Shown here in pieces: positions 9,258-18,503 of a DNA stretch of 64,000 nt. This DNA is from Mycobacterium sp. M26 (GTDB lineage: Bacteria > Actinomycetota > Actinomycetes > Mycobacteriales > Mycobacteriaceae): positions 1,245,468-1,309,467 of the forward strand of contig NZ_LN929907.1 of NCBI RefSeq assembly GCF_001494595.1. The letters run 5' to 3'. The translations under genes were made by a program, and so were the position numbers. How positions within the stretch are numbered: position 1 is the stretch's first letter; each line of letters opens with the position of its first letter. A model generated the notes under the pieces. The model ran no database searches. It was given only the letters and a program-made list of their open reading frames with translations, and was not told the origin of the DNA.

Positions 9258-10460
9258 GTGAGTGTTGTTTCGGTGGCACTACTGGTCACCGTCGCGGCGC
9301 TAGGTGCGCTCGCTCTTGGTCTCGGCATCGGGGCCGGACTCACCCCACGCATCCTCGAGCGCAGGCAGCGCCGCGCGATCACCGAGGCGGGCATCACGGT
9401 CTCGCAGATGCTGCAGCACGTGGTCTCGCTGGCTCCGATCGGCATGGTCGTCGTGGACAAGTTGCGCGACGTGGTCTTCATCAACGACCGGGCGGTGGAG
9501 TTGGGCCTGGTGCGTGACCGGCTCCTCGACGAGCGGGCCTGGAAGGCGGCTCAGCACACTCTCGCGACCGGCGAGGACGTCGAGGTCGACCTGTCACCCC
9601 CGCGGCGGGCGGCCGCCGGCCGCTCCGGGCTGCAGGTCCGCGGACACGTCCGGCTGCTCAGCGACCAGGATCCGCGATTCGCGGTCGTCTACCTCGACGA
9701 CCAGTCCGAGCAGGCCCGCATGGAGGCCAGCAGGCGCGACTTCGTCGCCAACGTCAGCCACGAACTCAAGACCCCGGTGGCCGCCATGGGCGTGCTCGCC
9801 GAGGCCCTGCTGGAATCCACCGATGACCCCGAGACCGTGCACCGGTTCGGCGAGAAGATCCTCACCGAATCCCAGCGGCTGGCCAACATGGTCGGCGAGC
9901 TGATCGAGCTGTCCCGTCTGCAAGGTGCCGAACCGCTGCCCGAGCTCGAGGTCGTCGACGTCGATAGTGTTGTCAGCGAAGCGATTTCGCGTCACAAGGT
10001 GGCCGCCGACAACGCCGATATCAAGGTCACCACCGATGCGCCCAGCGGTCTGCAGGTGCTCGGTGATCCGGCACTGTTGGCCACGGCGCTGGCCAACCTG
10101 ATCTCCAACGCGATCGCCTACTCGCCCGATGGATCGAAGGTGTCGATCTCGCGGCGCCGCCGCGGCGACAACGTCGAGATCGCCGTCACCGACCGCGGGA
10201 TCGGCATCGCCCGGGCCGACCAGGAACGTGTCTTCGAACGGTTCTTCCGGGTCGACAAGGCCCGGTCCCGCGCCACCGGGGGCACCGGCCTGGGGCTGGC
10301 CATCGTCAAGCACGTGGCGGCCAACCACAACGGCACCATCCGGCTGTGGAGCCAGCCCGGCACCGGCTCGACCTTCACCCTGTCCATCCCTGCCTATTCC
10401 GACAACGACGACGAGTCCACCCATCGCGAAGCTCGCGACGAAGAGAAGGAAATCCCATGA
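9258..10460 (+). CDS. senX3: Sensor histidine kinase SenX3
   Basis: A 400-residue membrane kinase that senses phosphate supply through the Pst/PhoU system and phosphorylates RegX3. It has an N-terminal membrane segment (about residues 5-28), a PAS-like region (about 50-145: [20 protein letters not shown]), the HisKA box [14 protein letters not shown] with His168, and an HATPase domain with N box NLISNAIAY and G boxes [10 protein letters not shown] and GTGLGLAI. A second transmembrane helix is less clear than in M. tuberculosis. Its stop overlaps the regX3 start (ATGA), so no intergenic repeat separates the two genes. Confidence 0.95.
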   Translation: MSVVSVALLVTVAALGALALGLGIGAGLTPRILERRQRRAITEAGITVSQMLQHVVSLAPIGMVVVDKLRDVVFINDRAVELGLVRDRLLDERAWKAAQHTLATGEDVEVDLSPPRRAAAGRSGLQVRGHVRLLSDQDPRFAVVYLDDQSEQARMEASRRDFVANVSHELKTPVAAMGVLAEALLESTDDPETVHRFGEKILTESQRLANMVGELIELSRLQGAEPLPELEVVDVDSVVSEAISRHKVAADNADIKVTTDAPSGLQVLGDPALLATALANLISNAIAYSPDGSKVSISRRRRGDNVEIAVTDRGIGIARADQERVFERFFRVDKARSRATGGTGLGLAIVKHVAANHNGTIRLWSQPGTGSTFTLSIPAYSDNDDESTHREARDEEKEIP

Positions 10461-11143
10461 CCAATGTGCTGATCGTCGAGGACGAAGAGTCGCTCGCCGA
10501 CCCGCTGGCCTTCCTGCTGCGTAAGGAGGGTTTCGAGGCGACCGTCGTCGGTGACGGCCCCTCGGCCCTGGCCGAGTTCGACCGCTCCGGTGCCGACATC
10601 GTCCTGCTGGACCTGATGCTGCCGGGGATGACCGGCACCGACGTCTGCAAGCAGCTACGGGCCCGCTCCAGCGTGCCGGTCATCATGGTGACGGCCCGCG
10701 ACAGCGAGATCGACAAGGTGGTCGGTCTGGAACTCGGGGCCGACGACTACGTCACCAAGCCGTACTCCGCACGTGAGCTGATCGCCCGGATCCGGGCCGT
10801 GCTGCGGCGCGGTGCGGAGGCCGACGACGCCAACCTCGGTGACGCCATCCTGGAGGCCGGCCCGGTGCGGATGGACGTCGAACGTCACGTCGTCACGGTC
10901 AACGCAGAGCCGATTACGTTGCCGCTCAAGGAGTTCGATCTCCTCGAGTACCTGATGCGGAATAGCGGCCGGGTGCTGACCCGTGGTCAGCTGATCGACC
11001 GGGTCTGGGGTGCGGACTACGTCGGGGACACCAAGACTCTCGATGTGCACGTCAAGCGACTGCGCTCCAAGATCGAGGCTGACCCGGCCAACCCGGTGCA
11101 CCTGGTCACGGTGCGCGGCCTGGGCTACAAGCTGGAAGGCTGA
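10457..11143 (+). CDS. regX3: Response regulator RegX3
   Basis: A 228-residue OmpR/PhoB-type regulator of phosphate-starvation genes. The receiver domain (residues 1-120) has the acidic pair in VEDEES, phosphoacceptor Asp52 in VLLDLMLPG, Thr in VTARDSE and Lys in [11 protein letters not shown]. The C-terminal winged helix reads [15 protein letters not shown]...[10 protein letters not shown]...[12 protein letters not shown]. Start ATG 10457 overlaps the senX3 stop. M. tuberculosis has a MIRU element between these genes; here they are directly overlapped. Confidence 0.96.
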   Translation: MTNVLIVEDEESLADPLAFLLRKEGFEATVVGDGPSALAEFDRSGADIVLLDLMLPGMTGTDVCKQLRARSSVPVIMVTARDSEIDKVVGLELGADDYVTKPYSARELIARIRAVLRRGAEADDANLGDAILEAGPVRMDVERHVVTVNAEPITLPLKEFDLLEYLMRNSGRVLTRGQLIDRVWGADYVGDTKTLDVHVKRLRSKIEADPANPVHLVTVRGLGYKLEG

Positions 11144-11165
11144 GCCCGGGCCGGCTCGGCCGGCT

Positions 11166-12746
11166 TCAGTAGGCGCCGTCGCTGTAGAGCACGGCGCGCA
11201 GGGTCTTGGCGATGATCACCAGGTCCTGCCACAGCGACCAGTTCTCCACGTAGGTCAGGTCCAGCCGCACCGCGTCCTCGATCTCGAGGTTGGAGCGGCC
11301 GCTGACCTGCCACAGGCCGGTCAGGCCGGGCTTGACGGCCAGCCGGCGGCGCACCAGGTCATCGTAGGAATCGACCTCGCGGCGTACCTGCGGCCGCGGG
11401 CCCACCACGCTCATCTCGCCGCGCAGCACGTTGAGGAACTGCGGCAGCTCGTCGATGCTGAACTTGCGCAGGAACTTGCCCACCGGGGTGACCCGCGGGT
11501 CGTCCTTGACCTTCCAGAACAGCGGGCTGCTCTCGGTGGCGGCGATCATCGCCGCCGCGCGGGCATCCGAACCGTCGTACATGCTGCGGAACTTGAACAT
11601 CCGGAACGTGGTGCCGTTGAGGCCGATGCGCTCGGAGACGTAGAACACCGGACCCGGGCTGGACAGCTTGACAGCCACCGCGGCGGCCAGGAAGACCGGC
11701 GACATCAGCAGCAACACCACCGCGGTGAACACGACGTCGAAGGCCCGCTTGGCTTGCGAGTTGGCGCGGTTGTACTGGGGCTTGGTGACCTCGAGCATCG
11801 CCATCCCCGCCACCGGCCGGCTGCGCAGCCGCTGCTCGGCGACATCGACCAGGCCGGGCGCCACGATGAGGTCCACGCCCAGGGAGTCCAGCTCCCAGAT
11901 CAGCCGGCGAATCTCGGTGGGCCGCAGATGCTCGGTGGCGGCCAGTGCGACCGTGCCCACTCCGGTCCGGCGGACGGCGTCGACAACGGCCTCATCCATG
12001 CCGACGACCGGGATGGCGGTGCTACCGACGACCACGACATCGGCGCCATCGATCGGCCCGCTCGGGGTGCAGATGCCGACGACCTGGTAACCGGCCTCGG
12101 GGTCCTTGGCGAACGTGGTGGCGATCTCGGCGGCCGCCCGGGAGGTGCCAACGACCAGGACCGAGGTCAGGTCCTCGCCGCGCAGGCGCCGACGTGAGGT
12201 CTTGCGGCGCCAGTAGCGCCTGCTGAACATCAGCCCGATCACACCCAGCGGCAATGCGATGGCCAGGTAACCGCGGGACACCTCGACGTGCAGAAGCATG
12301 GAGATGATGGCGATCAGCCCGAAGAGCTGGAAGGTCGCCAGCGCGATGATCGCGTACTCCTCGCTGCCGTGGCCCACCACACGGGCTGACCGGCTGCCGA
12401 CCAGGCTGAGGAAGACCATCCAGAGCAGAGCAATCACGGCCGACACCGCGGTGTAGCCCACCTCGGGCGAGCCGGGCCACGGGAACCCCAGGTCCGGCGG
12501 CTGTCCGGCGAACCGAAGTTGCCCGGCAGCGACGGCAAGGCAAATGATCAAGCAATCGCTGAGCAACAGCTTGCGCGCGTACGAACTGTGCCAGATTTCG
12601 CGATCTGAGCGAATAATGCCCGATGTAAGCGGGAGAGAATCGTCGCCAAAATCGTGCTCAGTTTTGTAGCTACGGCGAACCTTGGCTGGCAGCAAAACCC
12701 GCTTGTTATTGGGCGAACTGACGATTTCGGAGGTCAAAGCTAACAA
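11166..12746 (-). CDS. Polyprenyl-phosphate sugar-1-phosphate transferase (WbaP/CpsE/WcaJ type)
   Basis: A 526-residue exopolysaccharide-type initiating transferase moving hexose-1-phosphate from a UDP-sugar to a polyprenyl phosphate. The N-terminal half has four to five membrane helices and a CoA-binding-like Rossmann region (SVLVVGTSRAAAEIA). The C-terminal bacterial sugar transferase domain shows KRAFDVVFTAVVLLL, the FKFRSM motif, SIDELPQFLNVLRGEMS, VGPRP and KPGLTGLWQVSGRS. The suggested start is TTG 12746, but this is uncertain because the first 40 residues are poorly conserved. No glycan assembly genes lie nearby, so it is an orphan. A perfect CRP-type site lies about 95 bases upstream. 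Confidence 0.88.
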   Translation of the reverse strand: MLALTSEIVSSPNNKRVLLPAKVRRSYKTEHDFGDDSLPLTSGIIRSDREIWHSSYARKLLLSDCLIICLAVAAGQLRFAGQPPDLGFPWPGSPEVGYTAVSAVIALLWMVFLSLVGSRSARVVGHGSEEYAIIALATFQLFGLIAIISMLLHVEVSRGYLAIALPLGVIGLMFSRRYWRRKTSRRRLRGEDLTSVLVVGTSRAAAEIATTFAKDPEAGYQVVGICTPSGPIDGADVVVVGSTAIPVVGMDEAVVDAVRRTGVGTVALAATEHLRPTEIRRLIWELDSLGVDLIVAPGLVDVAEQRLRSRPVAGMAMLEVTKPQYNRANSQAKRAFDVVFTAVVLLLMSPVFLAAAVAVKLSSPGPVFYVSERIGLNGTTFRMFKFRSMYDGSDARAAAMIAATESSPLFWKVKDDPRVTPVGKFLRKFSIDELPQFLNVLRGEMSVVGPRPQVRREVDSYDDLVRRRLAVKPGLTGLWQVSGRSNLEIEDAVRLDLTYVENWSLWQDLVIIAKTLRAVLYSDGAY

Positions 12747-12840
12747 CCAAGTCTCTTAGAGGGCCATCGGCATCTTCCCCCCAGTTGATGCGCTAGCTAA
12801 GAAGACTAGGGGTGCGCTGGGGAACCGGCAACCAGCCGGA

Positions 12841-12858
12841 TTGTGATGTACATCACAA
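12841..12858. promoter_or_regulatory. Perfect CRP-type binding site
   Basis: TTGTGATGTACATCACAA is an 18-bp perfect palindrome and matches the CRP consensus TGTGA-N6-TCACA exactly. It lies in the AT-richer gap 12747-12941, upstream of the sugar transferase start and just past the end of the cysteine-rich gene, both minus strand. The only promoter it can serve nearby is that of the sugar transferase, as part of the cAMP-CRP regulon. The rest of this gap shows A/T-rich patches but no other element I can name. Confidence 0.75.
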
Positions 12859-12941
12859 AGAAAATTTTCGCTAAAGCAAAGACAGCAAATTCACAGCGAA
12901 AATGATCCGGAATGCGGATCTGGGTGATCGTGCAGGTGGGG

Positions 12942-13718
12942 CTACTGCGCGGCGCGGGTCGCGGGGTGCACCGCGATCAGCGGGAAACCACCGCGACGTT
13001 TGCACATCGCAGCGAGTTCGGCGTAGGCCTTTTCGCCCAGCAACTCGGTCAGTTCGGGGGCGTAGGACTGCCATACCGGCTTGGTGCCGACATGGGCGGC
13101 AGGGTCTCCCGTGCAGTACCAGTGCAGGTCGGCGCCACCTTCGCCCCAGCCACGACGGTCGTACTCGGTGATGGTGCTCTTGAGGATCTCGGTGCCGTCC
13201 GGGCGGGTGACCCACTCCTGGACACGGCGGATCGGCAGCTGCCAGCACACCTCGGGCTTCATCGTCAGCGGCTCGACACCCAGTTTGAGCGCCTTGGTGT
13301 GCAGCGAGCAGCCGATACCGGCGCCGAAACCCGGCCGGTTGAGGAAGATGCAGGCGCCCTTGTACTTGCGGGTGCGCAGGTTGGGCTTGTCGTCGTACTC
13401 GTCCATCTCGAGGTAGCCCTTACGGCCCAATCCCTTGTCGCGGAACTGCCAGTCCTCGTCGGTGAGCTGCTTGACGGCGTCGTCCAGCTTGGCGCGGTCA
13501 TCGTCGTCGGACAGGAACGCCCCGTGCGAGCAGCAGCCGTCGTCGGGCCGGCCCTCGACGGTGCCCTTGCACGCCGGGGTGCCGAACACGCAGGTCCAGT
13601 TGGACAGCAGCCAGGTCAGATCCGCGGCGATGAGGTGCTCGGGATTGTCCGGGTCGTAGAACTCCACCCACTCGCGGGGGAAGTCCAGTTCAACCTCGCC
13701 AGGGTGCCCATGCGTCAC
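12942..13718 (-). CDS. Cysteine-rich conserved protein (Rv0495c-like)
   Basis: A 258-residue protein of unknown function, conserved in mycobacteria next to ppx. It has cysteines in two clusters: [12 protein letters not shown]...[10 protein letters not shown] near the N-terminus, and [20 protein letters not shown] plus KPEVCWQLP in the middle. This spacing suggests a metal or Fe-S site of the YkgJ-like kind, but that is inference. The start GTG at 13718 gives [17 protein letters not shown] and avoids running into the divergent ppx gene; 69 bases separate the two starts. There are no membrane segments. Confidence 0.75.
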   Translation of the reverse strand: MTHGHPGEVELDFPREWVEFYDPDNPEHLIAADLTWLLSNWTCVFGTPACKGTVEGRPDDGCCSHGAFLSDDDDRAKLDDAVKQLTDEDWQFRDKGLGRKGYLEMDEYDDKPNLRTRKYKGACIFLNRPGFGAGIGCSLHTKALKLGVEPLTMKPEVCWQLPIRRVQEWVTRPDGTEILKSTITEYDRRGWGEGGADLHWYCTGDPAAHVGTKPVWQSYAPELTELLGEKAYAELAAMCKRRGGFPLIAVHPATRAAQ

Positions 13719-13774
13719 AGTGGTAACGGTAGACGAAAAGTCTGCGCCTCGAATCTTGGGCGGCCCGCTACAGA

Positions 13775-13780
13775 TAGGTT
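13775..13780 (+). promoter_or_regulatory. Putative -10 box of the Ppx/GppA gene
   Basis: TAGGTT, seven bases before the GTG start at 13788: leaderless arrangement, supporting that start. Confidence 0.5.
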
Positions 13781-13787
13781 GTTCTAC

Positions 13788-14804
13788 GTGCGACTCGGCG
13801 TGCTCGACGTGGGCAGCAATACGGTTCATCTGTTGGTGGTCGATGCCCATCGGGGCGGGCATCCCACCCCGATGAGTTCGACCAAGGCGGCCCTGCGGCT
13901 GGCCGAGGCGATCGACGACTCCGGCAAGCTCACCCGCCGCGGGGCGGACAAGCTGGTCGACACCGTCGACGAGTTCGCCAAGATCGCTGCCAGCTCGGGC
14001 TGTGCGGACCTGATGGCCTTCGCCACCTCGGCGGTCCGCGACGCCAAGAACTCCGAGGACGTCCTGGCCCGGGTGCTCGCCGAAACGGGGGTCAACCTCC
14101 AGGTGCTGTCCGGTCCCAACGAGTCGCGGCTGACCTTCCTGGCGGTGCGGCGCTGGTACGGCTGGAGTGCGGGCCGGATCATCAACCTCGACATCGGTGG
14201 CGGCTCGCTGGAACTGTCCAACGGCGTCGACGAGGCCCCCGAGGTCGCGATGTCGCTGCCGCTGGGGGCCGGCCGGCTGACCCGGGAATGGATCCCGGAT
14301 GATCCGCCCGGACGCCGGCGGGTGGCGATGCTGCGCGACTGGCTGGACAACGAGCTCGCCGAATCCGCCGCGGCGGTGCTGGCCGCTGGCGAGCCCGACC
14401 TGGCGGTGGCCACCTCCAAAACCTTCCGCTCGCTGGCCCGGCTCACCGGTGCCGCCCCCTCGGGAGCCGGCCCGCGGGTCAAGCGCACGCTCACCGCCAA
14501 CGGTCTGAGGCAACTCATATCTTTCATCTCTAGGATGACCACGGCTGATCGGGCCGAGTTGGAAGGAGTCAGCGCCGAGCGGGCGCCGCAGATCGTGGCG
14601 GGTGCTCTGGTGGCGGAGGCAAGTATGCGAGCACTGTCATTGGAGTACGTCGACATCTGCCCGTGGGCGCTGCGCGAGGGCATCATCCTGCGCCGGCTCG
14701 ACAGCGAAGCCGATGGAACTGCCCTGGTGGAGACATCCGTGGGGGATGCTGGAAGCAAGAACTTTGATCGGCCGAGTCCCGCCCGATCGAGAGGCACACG
14801 ATGA
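13788..14804 (+). CDS. Exopolyphosphatase / pppGpp phosphatase family (Rv0496-like)
   Basis: A 338-residue Ppx/GppA protein hydrolysing terminal phosphates of polyphosphate, and possibly pppGpp. The ASKHA ATPase fold shows [17 protein letters not shown] (phosphate-1 loop), [13 protein letters not shown], and the second phosphate loop [12 protein letters not shown]. It resembles the short single-domain mycobacterial Ppx1, not the longer enterobacterial enzyme with an HD domain. GTG 13788 is chosen because the conserved [11 protein letters not shown] then starts at residue 2 and a -10 box lies seven bases upstream. It overlaps the next gene by four bases. Placement near proC and RegX3 is conserved in mycobacteria. 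Confidence 0.9.
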   Translation: MRLGVLDVGSNTVHLLVVDAHRGGHPTPMSSTKAALRLAEAIDDSGKLTRRGADKLVDTVDEFAKIAASSGCADLMAFATSAVRDAKNSEDVLARVLAETGVNLQVLSGPNESRLTFLAVRRWYGWSAGRIINLDIGGGSLELSNGVDEAPEVAMSLPLGAGRLTREWIPDDPPGRRRVAMLRDWLDNELAESAAAVLAAGEPDLAVATSKTFRSLARLTGAAPSGAGPRVKRTLTANGLRQLISFISRMTTADRAELEGVSAERAPQIVAGALVAEASMRALSLEYVDICPWALREGIILRRLDSEADGTALVETSVGDAGSKNFDRPSPARSRGTR

Positions 14805-15772
14805 CTGCAGATGAAACGCCGAGCCGGCCCATCTCGGTGGCCGAGCTGCTGGCCAAGAACGGCACGATCGGCTCGCCGCCGGTCGGCGGCCGTCGCCGTC
14901 GGCGCCGCGGCAACAGTGATGCGGTGACCGTCGCCGAACTCACCGGCGAGATCCCCATCATCCGCACCGGTGAGTTCCCCGCTGTCCGCGACGAGGACGA
15001 CGCGCAGGACACTGCCCAGGAACCGGTCGTAGAGGCTCCCGAACCGAAGAGCACCGCCACCAACGGCGCGGCGGTACCGGTCGCCGAGCCCGTCACCGAA
15101 CCCGCACCGCGCCCCTTCGAGGCACCCCCGCAGCGCTCCGAGGCGCCGACCCCGCGTCGCGAACGTGGTCCCGAACGCAGCCACGATCCGCGTCCGCTGC
15201 GCAGGCCCGCCGCCCCGCCGGCCGAGCCGGCTGCCGATTCCGATGCCGAGCAGATGGCGTTCGACCCGGTCGACGAGGCGGCCGTCGTCGAACTCACCCC
15301 CGAAGAGCAGGAGGACGGCGCCGCCGAACTGCAGTCCTACCTGCGTTCCTCCGGGGGAACCTTGTTCGGCGGGCAGACGGTGGCCGACGACCTGGCCCGC
15401 CGTGGCGTGGCCCAGGACGAGGACGGCGACGGCAGTGCCGTCGCGCTGGCCACCGACGACGGGGTGCGTGAGGAGCATGAGGACAGTGCCCAGCCGCGCG
15501 AGGGCAAGCTGGCCGCGCTGGGCCGGGCGCTGCTCGTGGTGGGCCAATCGTTCCTGGCGGTGGCCTTCGGTGCCGGCCTGTTCATCGCCTTCGATCAGCT
15601 GTGGCGCTGGAACAACATCGTCGCGCTGGTGCTGTCGGTTCTGGTGATCCTCGGTCTGGTGGTGGCCGTGCGGATCGTGCGCAAGACCGAGGACATCGCC
15701 AGCACGCTGATCGCGGTCGCGGTCGGAGCGCTGGTCACCCTCGGGCCGCTGGCACTGCTGCAGTCGACCTGA
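14801..15772 (+). CDS. Membrane protein with a long acidic/proline-rich cytoplasmic region (Rv0497-like)
   Basis: A 323-residue protein. Residues 1-235 are hydrophilic and low complexity (runs of E, P, A, R), including a basic GGRRRRRRGNSD patch near residue 30. Three hydrophobic segments follow at the C-terminus (about 236-260, 268-290, 298-320). The arrangement suggests a soluble, probably disordered domain anchored in the membrane. It has no recognisable catalytic motif. ATG 14801 overlaps the ppx stop. It is co-conserved with ppx and proC in mycobacteria; the function is unknown. Confidence 0.75.
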   Translation: MTADETPSRPISVAELLAKNGTIGSPPVGGRRRRRRGNSDAVTVAELTGEIPIIRTGEFPAVRDEDDAQDTAQEPVVEAPEPKSTATNGAAVPVAEPVTEPAPRPFEAPPQRSEAPTPRRERGPERSHDPRPLRRPAAPPAEPAADSDAEQMAFDPVDEAAVVELTPEEQEDGAAELQSYLRSSGGTLFGGQTVADDLARRGVAQDEDGDGSAVALATDDGVREEHEDSAQPREGKLAALGRALLVVGQSFLAVAFGAGLFIAFDQLWRWNNIVALVLSVLVILGLVVAVRIVRKTEDIASTLIAVAVGALVTLGPLALLQST

Positions 15773-15779
15773 TTCGTCA

Positions 15780-16625
15780 GTGCGCCCCGCCATCAAGGTC
15801 GGTCTCTCGACGGCCTCGGTCTACCCGCTGAGGACCGAGGCCGCTTTCGAGTTGGCCGCGGAGCTGGGCTACGACGGCGTCGAGTTGATGGTCTGGGCCG
15901 AGACGGTCAGCCAGGACATCGGGGCGATCGCCAAACTCTCGCGGCGCTACAACATGCCTGTGCTGTCGGTCCACGCGCCGTGTCTGCTGATCTCGCAACG
16001 GGTCTGGGGCGCCAACCCGATTCCCAAACTCACCCGCAGCGTGCAGGCCGCCGAGCGGCTGGGCGCCCAGACGGTGGTGGTGCACCCGCCGTTCCGCTGG
16101 CAGCGCCGCTACGCCGACGGGTTCAGCGATCAGGTGGCCGAACTCGAGACCCGCAGCGATGTCATGGTGGCCGTGGAGAACATGTTCCCGTTCCGTGCCG
16201 ACCGGTTCTTCGGCTCCGGTCAGCCCTCCATCGAGCGGATGCGCAAGCGCGGCGGGCACCCCGGCGTCGGGATCTCCGCGTTCGCGCCGTCCTACGACCC
16301 GCTGGACGGCAACCACGCGCACTACACACTGGACCTGTCGCACACCGCAACCGCCGGCACCGACGCCCTCGACATGGCCCGCCGGATGGGCTCGGGCCTG
16401 GTGCACCTGCATCTGTGTGACGGCAGCGGCGCATCCACCGACGAACACCTGGTCCCGGGGCATGGCACCCAGCCCACCGCGGAGGTGTGTCAGATGCTGG
16501 CCGGCAGTGACTTCGCCGGGCATGTGGTGCTGGAAGTCACCACGTCGGGAGCCCGCACCATGGCCGAGCGTGAGGCGCTGCTGAGCGAGTCGTTACAGTT
16601 CGCCCGGACCCACCTGCTGCGCTGA
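15780..16625 (+). CDS. Xylose isomerase-like TIM-barrel protein (Rv0498-like)
   Basis: A 281-residue AP endonuclease 2/sugar isomerase-type barrel. Visible are VGLSTASVYPL, LGYDGVELMVWAE, VLSVHAPCLL, TVVVHPPFRWQ, VMVAVENMFPF and VHLHLCDGSG, which supply the usual metal-binding Glu and His residues at strand ends. The substrate is unknown; a sugar-phosphate or inosose-type isomerase is plausible. GTG 15780 lies eight bases after the membrane-protein stop, so it belongs to the ppx operon. Confidence 0.82.
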   Translation: MRPAIKVGLSTASVYPLRTEAAFELAAELGYDGVELMVWAETVSQDIGAIAKLSRRYNMPVLSVHAPCLLISQRVWGANPIPKLTRSVQAAERLGAQTVVVHPPFRWQRRYADGFSDQVAELETRSDVMVAVENMFPFRADRFFGSGQPSIERMRKRGGHPGVGISAFAPSYDPLDGNHAHYTLDLSHTATAGTDALDMARRMGSGLVHLHLCDGSGASTDEHLVPGHGTQPTAEVCQMLAGSDFAGHVVLEVTTSGARTMAEREALLSESLQFARTHLLR

Positions 16626-16638
16626 GAGAAGAGCATCG

Positions 16639-17472
16639 ATGATTCCCCGGTTCGCTGACGTGATGGCGTTGCGCCCAGTCGACGACGGCTTTGAGGGAAA
16701 CCTCAATGAGCACTGGACAATTGGTCCGAAGATCCACGGTGGCGTCATGCTGGCACTGTGTGCCAAAGCGGCCCGTGAGGCGTATGGCGATTCCGGCGGG
16801 CTGGAGCGAAGCGACTCGGGGATGGGTTCCGGCTTCGAGCCTGTCGCGGTCTCGGCGGATTTCCTGTCCGCACCCGATCCCGGTGTGGTGCATCTGATCA
16901 CCACCGTGCGCAAGCGGGGCCGTCGGATCGGTCTGGTGGATGTCGAACTGGCACAAGGGGATCGCACGTGTGTACGGACCGTCGTCACGCTCGGCGAGCC
17001 CGAGCATCTCGCCGAGCCGCTGCTGTCGGCCAACCCGGTGACACCGGTGATGAGTCCCGAACCGCCGCCCGGCGTCGAGCCGATCGGGCCGGGCCATCCC
17101 GCCGCCGACATCAACCACCTCGCCCGTGGCTGTGACATCCGGCCGGACCTGACCGAGATTCTCAGCGAGACGGGCGCGCCCGTCTTCAAGATCTGGGTGC
17201 GGCCCAAGGACGGCCCCGTCGACGTGCTGTTCGCGCTGATGTGCGGGGATATCTCGCTGCCGGTCTCCTATGCGGTGGACCGGCGCGGCTGGGCGCCCAC
17301 CGTGCAGCTGACGGCCTATTTGCGCGGGCTGCCCGCCGATGGGTGGCTGCGGGTGGTCTGTACGGCCACCCAGATCGGCCAGGACTGGTTCGACGAAGAC
17401 CACACCGTGGTGGACAGCACCGGACGGCTCATCGTGCAGACGCGCCAGCTGGCGTTGGTGCCAGCACAGTAA
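16639..17472 (+). CDS. Acyl-CoA thioesterase-like protein (Rv0499-like)
   Basis: A 277-residue double hot-dog protein resembling TesB-type thioesterases. The N-terminal half has PKIHGGVMLALCAKAAREA (the central hot-dog helix) and DFLSAPDPGVVHLITTVRKRGRR; the C-terminal half repeats the fold, ending in WFDEDHTVVDSTGRLIVQTRQ with the family D-x-S. The likely reaction is acyl-CoA hydrolysis; substrate length is unknown. ATG 16639 follows the stop of the TIM-barrel gene by 13 bases with a GAGAAGAG ribosome binding site. Confidence 0.8.
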   Translation: MIPRFADVMALRPVDDGFEGNLNEHWTIGPKIHGGVMLALCAKAAREAYGDSGGLERSDSGMGSGFEPVAVSADFLSAPDPGVVHLITTVRKRGRRIGLVDVELAQGDRTCVRTVVTLGEPEHLAEPLLSANPVTPVMSPEPPPGVEPIGPGHPAADINHLARGCDIRPDLTEILSETGAPVFKIWVRPKDGPVDVLFALMCGDISLPVSYAVDRRGWAPTVQLTAYLRGLPADGWLRVVCTATQIGQDWFDEDHTVVDSTGRLIVQTRQLALVPAQ

Positions 17473-17488
17473 GGGCACGACAAGGCAT

Positions 17489-17494
17489 TAGGGT
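17489..17494 (+). promoter_or_regulatory. Putative -10 box of proC
   Basis: TAGGGT followed by six bases and then ATG 17501, so the message would start at the A of the start codon. proC may thus be transcribed on its own as well as from the upstream operon. Confidence 0.5.
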
Positions 17495-17500
17495 CTGCCC

Positions 17501-18364
17501 ATGGCCAGAATCGCGATCATCGGCGGCGGCAGTATGGGTGAGGCGCTCCTTGCGGGGCTGCTTCGGTCTGGGCGGCAGGTCAAAGACCTCGCCGTCGCGG
17601 AGCGGATGCCGGAGCGGGCCCGCTACCTGTCCGAGAAGTACTCCGTCCGGCTGGCTTCGCTCGCCGAGGCGGTGGAAACCGCCGCCTTCGTCATCGTCGC
17701 GGTCAAACCGGCCGACGCCGAATCGGTGATCGGCGAGATCGCCGACGCGGCCGCACAAGCCGAGAGCAACAGCGTCGAGCAGGTCTTCGTCTCGGTGGTG
17801 GCCGGCGTCACGATCGGCTTCTACGAGTCGCGGCTCCCCGCCGGCAGCCCGGTGGTCCGGGTCATGCCCAATGCCCCCGCGCTCGTCGGCGCCGGCGTCA
17901 GCGCGCTGGCCAAGGGCCGCTTCGCCACCGCCGAACACCTCGCCGAGGTCTCGGCGCTCTTCGAGTGTGTGGGCGGCGTGCTAACCGTCGGCGAAAGCCA
18001 GATGGACGCGGTCACCGCGGTGTCCGGATCGGGCCCCGCATACTTCTTCCTCTTCGTCGAAGCACTGGTCGATGCGGCTGTTGCCAACGGGCTGCATCGG
18101 GCCGTTGCGACCGATCTGGCGGTGCAGACGATGGCCGGATCGGCCGCCATGCTGCTGGAGCGCATCGAGGACGAGCGAACTGCCGGTGGCGACCCGGGAC
18201 TGGACACCACCCCGGCCCGGCTGCGTGCCGTCGTGACGTCGCCGGGTGGCACCACTGCCGCTGGCCTGCGCGAACTTGAACGCGGTGGGGTCCGGGCGGC
18301 GGTGCAGGCCGCTATCGACAGCGCAAAAACACGCTCTGAGCAGCTAGGAATTACATCAGAGTAG
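17501..18364 (+). CDS. proC: Pyrroline-5-carboxylate reductase
   Basis: A 287-residue enzyme reducing pyrroline-5-carboxylate to proline with NAD(P)H. The N-terminal Rossmann segment is IAIIGGGSMGEALLAGLL, followed by VAVKPADAESVIGEI. The family signature near the C-terminal dimerisation domain includes TAVSGSGPAYFFLFVEAL and the VTSPGGTTAAGL helix. It is a normal-length, complete enzyme. The start ATG directly follows a leaderless-type promoter. Confidence 0.95.
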   Translation: MARIAIIGGGSMGEALLAGLLRSGRQVKDLAVAERMPERARYLSEKYSVRLASLAEAVETAAFVIVAVKPADAESVIGEIADAAAQAESNSVEQVFVSVVAGVTIGFYESRLPAGSPVVRVMPNAPALVGAGVSALAKGRFATAEHLAEVSALFECVGGVLTVGESQMDAVTAVSGSGPAYFFLFVEALVDAAVANGLHRAVATDLAVQTMAGSAAMLLERIEDERTAGGDPGLDTTPARLRAVVTSPGGTTAAGLRELERGGVRAAVQAAIDSAKTRSEQLGITSE

Positions 18365-18422
18365 TTCAAGAAATTTCTGATGGATTGACCCACACCCGTC
18401 GCAGTAACCCCATCCGCCACGC

Positions 18423-18485
18423 TATTCTCCTCGTGTATGCACGGGTGGGTGCCAGCGGTGGGGAAGCCGCTGGAACTGCCCGTGC
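18423..18485 (+). promoter_or_regulatory. Promoter and two-tier hairpin in the leader of the HTH gene
   Basis: TATTCT at 18423-18428 fits a -10 box, putting transcription start near 18435. The RNA would then fold at once: outer stem GCACGGG (18439-18445) with CCCGTGC (18479-18485), inner stem CCAGCGG (18452-18458) with CCGCTGG (18467-18473). Both stems are perfect 7-bp helices joined by internal loops of six and five bases. The structured part ends 18 bases before ATG 18504. It could be a regulatory leader or a stability element; no known riboswitch class is recognised. Confidence 0.5.
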
Positions 18486-18503
18486 CTGACGGATTGGGTT
18501 GCG

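Noticed and set aside
11144..11165. Terminator between regX3 and the sugar transferase gene
   Set aside because: GC-rich complementary stretches occur (GCCGGCTCGGCCGGC), but they are short, allow several pairings and have no T-run; too weak to annotate.
13826..15796. Long minus-strand frame across the ppx and membrane-protein genes
   Set aside because: It covers two well-supported plus-strand genes and reads as low-complexity Ser/Arg/Gly sequence; antisense artefact.
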